A DNA stretch of 8,726 nucleotides, taken from the NCBI GenBank assembly GCA_026706505.1, contig JAPOYQ010000609.1:1-8726 (forward strand), in the 5' to 3' direction. The stretch is from Gemmatimonadota bacterium (GTDB lineage: Bacteria > Latescibacterota > UBA2968 > UBA8231). A model generated the notes under the pieces. That model was given only the letters and a program-made list of their open reading frames with translations, was not told the origin of the DNA and ran no database searches. The stretch's first letter is position 1. Every line of letters begins with the position of its first letter. Positions 1-5,764 of this stretch are shown here, in pieces. The position numbers and the translations under genes are program-made.

Positions 1-71
1 TTCGACTGACAGAGAGCGACCTGAATCAGCGTAAAGAATACCTCAGAGGAAGTTTTCCACTCCTCTGCGAC
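1..71. other. Left-edge sequence upstream of the ASH-repeat gene, with a 7-bp inverted repeat
   Basis: No complete gene lies here. The frame of the downstream ASH-repeat protein is open from position 3 with no stop, so this stretch may be 5' leader or N-terminal coding sequence. A perfect inverted repeat, CAGAGGA at 44-50 and TCCTCTG at 61-67, encloses a 10-nt loop just before the GTG at 72. No T-run follows it, so it is not a classic intrinsic terminator. The left arm contains the only Shine-Dalgarno-like string nearby (AGAGGA), about 21 nt before the GTG. No convincing -35/-10 pair was seen. Confidence 0.5.
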
Positions 72-2828
72 GTGGAACTTCGACAAACATTGTATTCGGT
101 ATTCTGGCGGATTGGTCGCTCTTCTTTTTTTCTTCTGCTCGCTCTCCTGATTCTGCCAGCGGTTCTGCTCGCCCAGCCCCTCGCCATTGACCCGAATGCG
201 CTCGACTTGGGCGTAGTCGGCGTCGGCGTGGAGGCGCGAGCGTCCATTTCCGTCGAAAATCTGCAAGACGACGCCCTTGAGGTGATCGTCGGTATTAGTG
301 GCGACGGCTTTAGCGCGTTATCAGATACGCTGCGCTTGGACGGCAAGAGCGTCAGCAGCGTCGAAGTGCGCTTCAGCGCCATTGCGGCCGGGGAGTATGT
401 GGGCGAACTGACGTTGCAGGTGGCCGCCTTGTTCAAAGATGAGCGCTTGGTCGTGCCGCTCCAAGCGGTAGCCGTCGTTCCGACCTTGGTACTTTTGCCG
501 GCCGAAGGGCTGGATTTTGGCGCGGTGCCCGTCGGGCAAGTGGCGACGGCGGCCGTTATCGTCAAAAACACCGGTACCGTACCCGTGATGGCTGGGCAGA
601 TGGAAGTTGTCGATCTACGGGGTCCCTTTAGCGTTGAGGGCGACGTTGGCCCTTGGCCCGCTCCCGGCGATGAAACGCGGATCGACATTGCGTTCGCTCC
701 GACGCGCGCGGGGTCGGTCGCGACTGAATTAGTGGTCGCCTCGCCCGACTTTGGGAATTGGTCCATTCTTCTGCGGGGGAGTGGATTGGTGCCGCAAGCG
801 GCTTTTTCGCCCCACCCGCAAGTGGGCCTCGATTTTGGCACTGTCGAAGCGGGCCAGCGCCTAACGCGCCGCGTGACCGTCCTCAATCAGGGCCAGGCCG
901 AGCTGCACGTTGAAAACGTCGCCATCGAGGGCGCGGCCTTTGCCCTCGGGCGCACGGACTCGTCGGTGACCATTGCTCCCGAGGGACGGCTCGACCTGAG
1001 CGCGGCATTTGTGCCGCAGAGCGAAGGAGATCAAAGTGGCGTCCTGCGTCTGTACACTAGCGATCCGCAAGCTGCCACCGTCGCCATTCCCCTCGCGGGT
1101 CGCGGCCAAATTAGCCCGCCGAGCATCGAGATTATCAGTGGTGACATTGACTTTGGCAACGTGCCCATCGGCGGGACCGTGCACGGCTATTTGCTGTTGT
1201 GGAACAGGGGAGGACAGCCGGGCGTGGTGGAGGTTGCCGTGGCTGCTGACGAGGGCGTTGAATTCGGTCTCGAACAGCACTCGGTCCTCGTTCAGCCTAA
1301 AGCTAGTGCCCAAGTGGCACTGAGTTTCTCGCCCAAGGAATCTGGTGCTCGCCAAGCCATCCTCCACGTCGAGGCCGAGGCCAGGCGTCAGACCGTGCGC
1401 TTGCAGGGCGTAGGTCAGTTTTTCGCCCTCAGCCCGGCGACCGTGGACTTTGGCCGCGTTGCCGTTGGCGAAAGCAGTAGCCGAGTCGTCGAGATAGCCA
1501 ATGTGGGCAACGCCGACTTTGAGATTCACCAGCTTCGCTCGACGAGTAGCGAATTCACCGCCCACACCCCAATCGACGCCGACAGCAAGTTTCTGCTGCC
1601 GGCCCACAGTCAGCGCACCTTGCCGCTGCACGTGGCCTTTAGCCCATCGGCTCGTGGATTGATTTCGGGAACCTTGCGCTTAGACGGCTTGGGCACGAAT
1701 GAGATAATGGCGCTCGACATTCTGCTCAAGGGCAACGGCGTGGCTGCGGAAATCGAGTTGAATCCGGCGGGTGTCGTCGATTTTGGCTACATGGTCTTGG
1801 GGGAGCAGACGGAAAGGACCGTCGTGGCCACCAACGTCGGCGATACTGTGCTGCAAGTCGAAGCGCATCCCCAAAGCAAGGAGGCCCACGTTGAGCCGGC
1901 GCAATTCGCGCTGGCCCCGGGCGAGTCCGCGCGCCTCACCCTCTTTTTTACGCCCGATGCCTTAGGCGAGCGCCGCGGGCGCGTTTTGTTGGTCAGCAAT
2001 GACGTCAAAGACCGCGCCCGTCCACTCGAATACAAAGGGGATGGGGTGCTCGCAGACATCGACTTGGCGCAGATTATCGAGGTCTTGGTCTCGCGCGGCG
2101 AGAAGACCCAGCCCTTGGCCGTCGGCTGGAATAATGTTCCCGTCGTGCAAAAAGACGGCACCAAAGTGGATGTGGCCTTTGCGATTCCCGACTCGCTGCG
2201 GCGGGCGCTGATCGGTCGCGAGATGGTCGTCGAGTGGACCCGGCTCGACGAAAACTACGCCCCCAAAGGCAGTATCCAAAAGAAGAAGGTCACAATCTAC
2301 GAATCGAGCGGCGGGCGCGTCCTAGCCGAGGATCTCAACTTGCAGCTAGCGGAAGAAGACAATCGCCGAGTGCGGCTCAAAATCACTACCCATAGTTACC
2401 CGGGTGCTCCACCGCAGAGCGTGTCGCAGCTTTTGGAAGCCGGGGGCTGGAAGTGGGAATTTGAAGCTAAGCCGCTGGTTTCCTTTTTGACGATCCGCCC
2501 CGGGCGCAATTATACTGACGCCGACGGCAACGCGGTCCCAGGCCAAACCGAGCGTCTGATTGGCTTGCCTGGATTGGCCTTTGCCGGCTGGCACAACGTG
2601 GATAACCCGTTGATTTCCGGCATCCATTTCACCGCCATTGGCAATGTGCTCGAAGCTCTGTCGACCGGCAACTCGCTGGCCATTTCTCTGGGCGTGGCCG
2701 TTTCCTTTTACAAAGATCAGTTTCTCTTCGGTTTCGGCTGGGATATTTACGACAGTCGGCCCCGAGCCAAGAAGAAAGGCTCGCAGGACTACATTATGAC
2801 CTTTAAGTACTCGGGGCTCTTCAAGTGA
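72..2828 (+). CDS. Exported ASH-repeat (choice-of-anchor D-like) protein with a C-terminal region of unknown function
   Basis: The product is 918 residues from a GTG start. Residues 1-35 look like a signal peptide: arginines at 13 and 16, a hydrophobic core at 18-34, and probable cleavage after the Ala-Gln near 34-35. Six immunoglobulin-like repeats follow. Each opens with a DFG/DLG motif plus a Val-Gly turn (D45, D148, D254, D360, D459, D570; spacing 99-111). Repeats 2-6 contain a central F-x-P (F208, F313, F419, F523, F626). This pattern fits the ASPM-SPD-2-Hydin family, in bacteria usually surface or periplasmic and structural. Residues about 660-918 match nothing I recognise; the last 80 alternate hydrophobic and aromatic residues like outer-membrane strands. 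There is no obvious type IX sorting tail. Partners are unknown. The start is uncertain: neither GTG 72 nor TTG 90 has a good ribosome-binding site, and the frame is open upstream to position 3. The 3' end overlaps the convergent gene by 8 bp. Confidence 0.85.
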   Translation: MELRQTLYSVFWRIGRSSFFLLLALLILPAVLLAQPLAIDPNALDLGVVGVGVEARASISVENLQDDALEVIVGISGDGFSALSDTLRLDGKSVSSVEVRFSAIAAGEYVGELTLQVAALFKDERLVVPLQAVAVVPTLVLLPAEGLDFGAVPVGQVATAAVIVKNTGTVPVMAGQMEVVDLRGPFSVEGDVGPWPAPGDETRIDIAFAPTRAGSVATELVVASPDFGNWSILLRGSGLVPQAAFSPHPQVGLDFGTVEAGQRLTRRVTVLNQGQAELHVENVAIEGAAFALGRTDSSVTIAPEGRLDLSAAFVPQSEGDQSGVLRLYTSDPQAATVAIPLAGRGQISPPSIEIISGDIDFGNVPIGGTVHGYLLLWNRGGQPGVVEVAVAADEGVEFGLEQHSVLVQPKASAQVALSFSPKESGARQAILHVEAEARRQTVRLQGVGQFFALSPATVDFGRVAVGESSSRVVEIANVGNADFEIHQLRSTSSEFTAHTPIDADSKFLLPAHSQRTLPLHVAFSPSARGLISGTLRLDGLGTNEIMALDILLKGNGVAAEIELNPAGVVDFGYMVLGEQTERTVVATNVGDTVLQVEAHPQSKEAHVEPAQFALAPGESARLTLFFTPDALGERRGRVLLVSNDVKDRARPLEYKGDGVLADIDLAQIIEVLVSRGEKTQPLAVGWNNVPVVQKDGTKVDVAFAIPDSLRRALIGREMVVEWTRLDENYAPKGSIQKKKVTIYESSGGRVLAEDLNLQLAEEDNRRVRLKITTHSYPGAPPQSVSQLLEAGGWKWEFEAKPLVSFLTIRPGRNYTDADGNAVPGQTERLIGLPGLAFAGWHNVDNPLISGIHFTAIGNVLEALSTGNSLAISLGVAVSFYKDQFLFGFGWDIYDSRPRAKKKGSQDYIMTFKYSGLFK
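183..2048 (+). repeat. Six tandem ASH-like domain repeats (protein-level)
   Basis: This is the part of the first gene encoding the six repeats, about residues 38-659. Each unit is about 105 residues. The shared signature is D-F-G-x-V-x-x-G near the start, then a beta-strand ending in an N-x-G turn, and an F-x-P-x-x-x-G motif about 60 residues later. The first unit is the most degenerate (DLG instead of DFG, FSA instead of FxP). The units are clearly diverged in sequence, which suggests old duplications rather than recent DNA-level amplification. Confidence 0.75.
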
Positions 2829-3774
2829 GCAGGCGGCGGTACACCATGGCCGCTGCACACAAGTCCTGCGCCCCCATTCCCGTCAGATAGACCGCGCTCG
2901 GCGTTATTGTGCCAAGTCGCCCACAGGCGGCGTCGCCGATATCTAGCACCGTGCCCTCGGCATTGCGCGCCAAGGCGATCTGCTCGACTTGGCCCTGCTC
3001 GGCGGCAAAGCGAAACTCCCCAGACTTCTGGGCTTGGGCGAGCACATCGACGACTACCGTGCGCTCATAGAGGACTTCCGGCGCGAGCTGGCGCGTGCGA
3101 CTATCTCCGGCGAGGACCGCGAGGTAGGGAACCTCGGCTAGGGCCGCCGAGGTCAAAATGGGCTGCGGCGTCGGCACTGCCGTCAGCACGGCGTCGGCTC
3201 CGGCGATACAGGTCTCTAGCGACGTTGCTATCCGCAGGCTCGCATGCAGGTCCGGCTCGACCACTTTGGCAAACGCCGCCCGGTTTGCCTCCCGGCGGCT
3301 CGTGCAGGCAATTTCCGCCAAATCAAAGAGCGCGTCGCAGGATAGGGCCAAGGTCCGCGCAATCCGGCCGGTTCCCAAGATGGCGACTCGCTCGATGGCC
3401 GCGCCCGCTAGATATTGGAGACCCAGCGCGCCCGCCGCGCCGGTACGCCAGTCGGTGATGTGCCCGGCCTCTAGCCGATACGATCGGCCCTGTTGCAGAT
3501 CTTCAAATGCGATATACGCCTCTCGCTTGGCCAGCCGTCCGGTCGCCACGTCTGAAAATTCTTCGATGATCTTTCGCGCGCGAAACTTCCCCGGCCATTC
3601 GGCGGGCATATCCAAGCGAAAGTAGTCGAGTGACCCGCGCTTTTGGACGGACTCGGTGCGCGGTGGATTGTCGATGACCCCCGCGCCATACCGCTCAAAC
3701 GCTTGGTGACAGGCGGCGAGAAAGTCAGCCGTGGAGAAGCGATGGACAAAGATTTCTTCACGCCAGAAATTCAC
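2821..3774 (-). CDS. Ornithine cyclodeaminase / mu-crystallin family NAD(P)-dependent enzyme
   Basis: The product is 317 residues, close to the family's usual 310-350. The family includes ornithine cyclodeaminase, archaeal alanine dehydrogenase, SbnB-type amino-acid dehydrogenases and ketimine reductases; all are cytosolic and handle amino acids or imines with NAD(P). The signature segment T107-D-W-R110-T precedes the Rossmann glycine motif G134-T-G136-R-I-A139. R39, K68, R110 and D224 sit where carboxylate-binding and catalytic residues lie in characterised ornithine cyclodeaminase (by memory of R45, K69, R112, D228). The usual S/D-x-P-G-K-x-E stretch after the catalytic Asp is replaced by D224-S-R-T-R-Q, so the substrate cannot be assigned. 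The start is GTG at 3774, preceded at 6 nt by AAAGGA on the minus strand. The gene is transcribed away from the envelope operon and converges on the ASH-repeat gene, so it is probably a single-gene unit. Confidence 0.88.
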   Translation of the reverse strand: MNFWREEIFVHRFSTADFLAACHQAFERYGAGVIDNPPRTESVQKRGSLDYFRLDMPAEWPGKFRARKIIEEFSDVATGRLAKREAYIAFEDLQQGRSYRLEAGHITDWRTGAAGALGLQYLAGAAIERVAILGTGRIARTLALSCDALFDLAEIACTSRREANRAAFAKVVEPDLHASLRIATSLETCIAGADAVLTAVPTPQPILTSAALAEVPYLAVLAGDSRTRQLAPEVLYERTVVVDVLAQAQKSGEFRFAAEQGQVEQIALARNAEGTVLDIGDAACGRLGTITPSAVYLTGMGAQDLCAAAMVYRRLLT

Positions 3775-3841
3775 GTATCATCCTTTGTTTGCTTGACTTA
3801 ACTTGACGTTTTTTATTCATTAAATTAAAGATGTTGGAGCG
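3775..3841. promoter_or_regulatory. Divergent promoter region between the cyclodeaminase-family gene and the envelope operon
   Basis: This 67-bp gap is distinctly AT-rich compared with the GC-rich genes around it and separates two divergent transcription units, so promoters for both should lie here. On the plus strand, TTGACT (3793-3798) and TTGACG (3803-3808) resemble -35 boxes. Candidate -10 elements are poor: TATTCA at 3814-3819, 15 nt after the first, or TAAAGA at 3826-3831, 17 nt after the second. CTTGAC occurs twice exactly 10 bp apart (3792 and 3802), one helical turn, and TTAA-A-TTAA (3820-3828) is a small palindrome. Either could be an operator. No confident minus-strand promoter was found. 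Confidence 0.5.
3781..3786 (-). promoter_or_regulatory. Shine-Dalgarno site deciding the GTG start of the cyclodeaminase-family gene
   Basis: On the minus strand this reads AAAGGA, 6 nt before the GTG at 3774-3772. The nearby minus-strand ATG at 3781-3779 is in another frame and stops after seven codons, so the GTG is the best start. Confidence 0.65.
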
Positions 3842-4306
3842 ATGGATCGAGAAAATTTCTACGTGCAGGAGCTAATTTTGTGGGGGCTGGCCACTGTGGC
3901 CATAGCCCTTCTCCTCAAGGCAGCCTTCTGGCCGCAATCTGCTGCACCCGAGCCAACGCCCCCACAGGAAGTCTCCAAGCCGGAAACCGCTCCCCAGCTT
4001 AGCCCCATTCGGGTCGAAATTCTCAATGGCGGAGGCGAATCGCAAGTCGCCGCCCGCCTGCGCAAAAAGGTCCGCGCTCTCGGGTTAGACGTGATTCACG
4101 AAGGCAATGCGTCCAGCTTTAATTACCTCCACACCCTCGTCGTCGATTTGGACGGCGATATCGAGCAAGCTCGACAAGTGGCGGAGGTCTTGGGAATACC
4201 TCATTTTATTCAGCAGAAGAAGGAAAGCCAGTTCAGTCTAGCGAGCGTCTCGATTGTCATCGGGCGCGACTACCGCCGCATCGGCCTGCTCGATCCGGCT
4301 AAGTAA
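3842..4306 (+). CDS. Membrane-anchored LytR C-terminal (LytR_C) domain protein
   Basis: The product is 154 residues. One transmembrane helix (about 10-29) is followed by a Pro/Glu-rich linker (about 31-54) and a LytR_C-like domain (about 56-144). That domain opens with V-E-I-L-N-G-G at 58-64 and includes the amphipathic A-A-R-L-R-K-K helix and the F-N-Y-L-H-T strand around 93-97. LytR_C occurs at the C-terminus of LytR-CpsA-Psr ligases and in standalone membrane proteins; its exact role is not settled, but it is linked to the cell envelope. The catalytic LCP domain is absent, so this is not a ligase. The domain should face the periplasm. The ATG at 3842 has GGAG only 2 nt upstream, a cramped ribosome site, but an in-frame TAA at 3821 leaves no better start. 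It is the first gene of the operon, 16 nt before rsfS; an LCP/LytR_C gene next to rsfS is familiar in other bacteria. Confidence 0.8.
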   Translation: MDRENFYVQELILWGLATVAIALLLKAAFWPQSAAPEPTPPQEVSKPETAPQLSPIRVEILNGGGESQVAARLRKKVRALGLDVIHEGNASSFNYLHTLVVDLDGDIEQARQVAEVLGIPHFIQQKKESQFSLASVSIVIGRDYRRIGLLDPAK

Positions 4307-4308
4307 CC

Positions 4309-4326
4309 ATGAGAAAACGTCTATGA
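4309..4326 (+). other. Possible five-codon leader ORF overlapping the rsfS start
   Basis: ATG at 4309 opens a frame encoding M-R-K-R-L and ends at TGA 4324-4326. That stop overlaps the rsfS ATG (4323-4325) in an ATGA arrangement. It starts 2 nt after the stop of the LytR_C gene. It could hand ribosomes to rsfS, which lacks a strong Shine-Dalgarno site, or it could be chance, since such short frames are common. Confidence 0.25.
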
Positions 4327-4724
4327 GCCTGTGTCAAGAGCCGCGCATCGCCCGCGCCGTAGAAATTTTACAAGATAAGAAGGCCTTCGCAATAACCTTG
4401 CTAGATTTGCGCGATGTCTCCGACACCTGCGACTGTTTCTTGCTCTGTACGGGTACTTCTGAACAGCACATCCGCAGTCTCGTCGACGAGGTGCGGGACC
4501 AACTCGCCGAGATCGGCGAAAAACCTTGGCACATTGAGGGCGCGGATACTCGACGCTGGGTGCTGATGGATTACGTCGATTTCGTCGTCCATATCTTCCG
4601 CGAGGAGGCACGCGACTTCTACGCCCTAGAGAGGCTGTGGGGCGACGCCGAGCGCACGGACTTCGCAGATGGGGACGCGCCCGAGGAAGCCGCAGAAAAG
4701 CCCTTTGAATTTTCGACTTTCTAA
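4323..4724 (+). CDS. rsfS: Ribosomal silencing factor RsfS (Iojap/YbeB family)
   Basis: The product is 133 residues from the ATG at 4323. RsfS binds ribosomal protein L14 (uL14) on the 50S subunit and blocks joining with 30S, lowering translation under starvation. Family motifs are in order: D-K-K-A (18-21), the C-T-G-T-S-E-Q-H turn (42-49), E-G (72-73), W-V-L-M-D-Y (79-84), V-V-H-I-F (88-92) and the hallmark R-D-F-Y-A-L-E-R-L-W (97-106). The usual Gly of the D-Y-G-D motif is Val here (V85), and there are unusual cysteines at 36, 38 and 42. The tail after 110 is acidic and poorly conserved in the family. The frame is open upstream to about 4254, but that part lies within the preceding gene; family alignment supports 4323. 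The 3' end overlaps mtnA by one base (TAATG). Confidence 0.93.
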   Translation: MSLCQEPRIARAVEILQDKKAFAITLLDLRDVSDTCDCFLLCTGTSEQHIRSLVDEVRDQLAEIGEKPWHIEGADTRRWVLMDYVDFVVHIFREEARDFYALERLWGDAERTDFADGDAPEEAAEKPFEFSTF

Positions 4725-5764
4725 TGCCGATGCAAACGCTTAAATGGCAGGACGATGCGCTGATCCTGCTCGATCAAACTCGCTTGCCCGAGGAGTTGGT
4801 GTACGCGACTTATCGCCACGTCGAGGATATCGCCCGCGCTATTGAAGGGCTGGTGGTGCGCGGTGCACCGGCCATTGGCTTGGCGGCTGCGTACGGCGTC
4901 GTGGTAGGTGCGCGCGCCGCGGTCGATTGCGCCCCCGAGGCCTTTTGCTGCCGCGTGGAAGATGACATTGCCCGCCTCGCCCGCACCCGGCCCACTGCGG
5001 TCAACCTGTTCTGGGCCTTGGATCAGATGGAGGAGGTGTTGGCGGCGAGTCGGAGCCTCGACAACCACGCCATCTGCGATGCTCTGCTAGAGGCTGCGCA
5101 CCGCCTGTTTGAGGAAGACCGCCAAATCTGTCGCCAGATCGGCGCGCACGGCGCGGCACTCCTACGCGATGGCAGCCAAGTCATTACCCACTGCAACGCC
5201 GGCGGCTTGGCTACGGCTGACTACGGCACGGCTTTGGGGGTCGTCTATGCAGCCCAAGAGGCGGGTAAGAAAGTTGCCGTGTTTGCAGACGAAACCCGCC
5301 CCTTGCTCCAAGGTTCGCGGCTGACGGCGTGGGAGCTGATGCAGAGCGGCATCGATGTCAGGGTTATCTGCGACAATGCGGCCGCGGTCGTGCTGCGGAA
5401 TGAGGCGATTGACTGCTGCATAGTGGGTGCTGACCGCATCGCTAGCAACGGCGATGTAGCCAACAAGATCGGCACCTACGGGCTGGCCATTCTCGCCCGC
5501 GAGCACGGCGTGCCTTTCTACGTGGCCGCGCCGGTCTCAACCCTCGACATGGAATTGGCCTCGGGTGCGGAAATTCCCATTGAGAAGCGCGACGCAGCTG
5601 AGGTCCGCGAAGGCATGGGCAAGCCCACGGCCCCGGACGCGGTGCCCGTTTACAATCCGGCCTTTGACGTCACACCCTGCGGCTTGGTGTCGGCGATCAT
5701 TTCGGAAAAGGGCGTCGCCCGCGCTCCGTACGAACCCGCCCTGCGCGCTTGGATCGAACGATGA
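4724..5764 (+). CDS. mtnA: S-methyl-5-thioribose-1-phosphate isomerase
   Basis: The product is 346 residues, normal for the family. It isomerises 5-methylthioribose-1-phosphate to methylthioribulose-1-phosphate in methionine salvage; some homologues also act on 5-deoxyribose-1-phosphate. Visible motifs are R-G-A-P-A-I-G (46-52), T-H-C157-N-A-G with the catalytic Cys, E-T-R-P (190-193), Q-G-S-R-L-T-A-W-E-L (196-205), G-A-D237-R-I with the catalytic Asp, and N-K-I-G-T-Y (247-252). C157 and D237 correspond to Cys160/Asp240 described for the Bacillus subtilis enzyme. With both present, this is the isomerase rather than an eIF2B-like or ribose-bisphosphate isomerase relative. The ATG at 4724 overlaps the rsfS stop (TAATG); a second ATG lies at 4730. 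No Shine-Dalgarno site is visible, so it probably depends on rsfS translation. No other salvage gene (mtnK, mtnP, mtnB, mtnD) is in the window. Confidence 0.95.
   Translation: MPMQTLKWQDDALILLDQTRLPEELVYATYRHVEDIARAIEGLVVRGAPAIGLAAAYGVVVGARAAVDCAPEAFCCRVEDDIARLARTRPTAVNLFWALDQMEEVLAASRSLDNHAICDALLEAAHRLFEEDRQICRQIGAHGAALLRDGSQVITHCNAGGLATADYGTALGVVYAAQEAGKKVAVFADETRPLLQGSRLTAWELMQSGIDVRVICDNAAAVVLRNEAIDCCIVGADRIASNGDVANKIGTYGLAILAREHGVPFYVAAPVSTLDMELASGAEIPIEKRDAAEVREGMGKPTAPDAVPVYNPAFDVTPCGLVSAIISEKGVARAPYEPALRAWIER

Noticed and set aside
26..886. Long minus-strand open frame of 286 codons opposite the ASH-repeat gene
   Set aside because: Rich in Ser, Thr, Arg and Pro with no domain or signal; it is the antisense shadow of a clear repeat protein in GC-rich DNA.
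861..1631. Minus-strand open frame of 256 codons
   Set aside because: Lies fully opposite well-defined ASH repeats 3-5; no family features.
207..1790. Repeated D-F-G motifs as a kinase signature
   Set aside because: The motif recurs six times at about 105-residue spacing with F-x-P partners, which marks ASH repeats; no kinase catalytic loop is present.
2907..3625. Plus-strand open frames opposite the cyclodeaminase-family gene
   Set aside because: Arg/Pro-rich composition typical of antisense frames; the minus-strand frame has clear family motifs.
3803..3831. TTGACG with TAAAGA at 17-nt spacing as the definite operon promoter
   Set aside because: The -10 matches only about half the consensus and would start transcription almost at the ATG; kept only as a candidate within the region.
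4254..4322. Upstream extension of rsfS to the first possible start
   Set aside because: The added 23 residues lie inside the LytR_C gene and are not part of the RsfS family; ATG 4323 fits.
5749..5760. TTG start four codons upstream of the SPOR gene's ATG
   Set aside because: Would only lengthen the signal peptide within mtnA; ATG 5761 gives a typical ATGA overlap and a normal signal peptide.
4724..5764. eIF2B-like or ribose-1,5-bisphosphate isomerase instead of MtnA
   Set aside because: The R-G-A-P-A-I-G, T-H-C-N-A-G and Q-G-x-R-L-T-A-W-E-L motifs match MtnA best.
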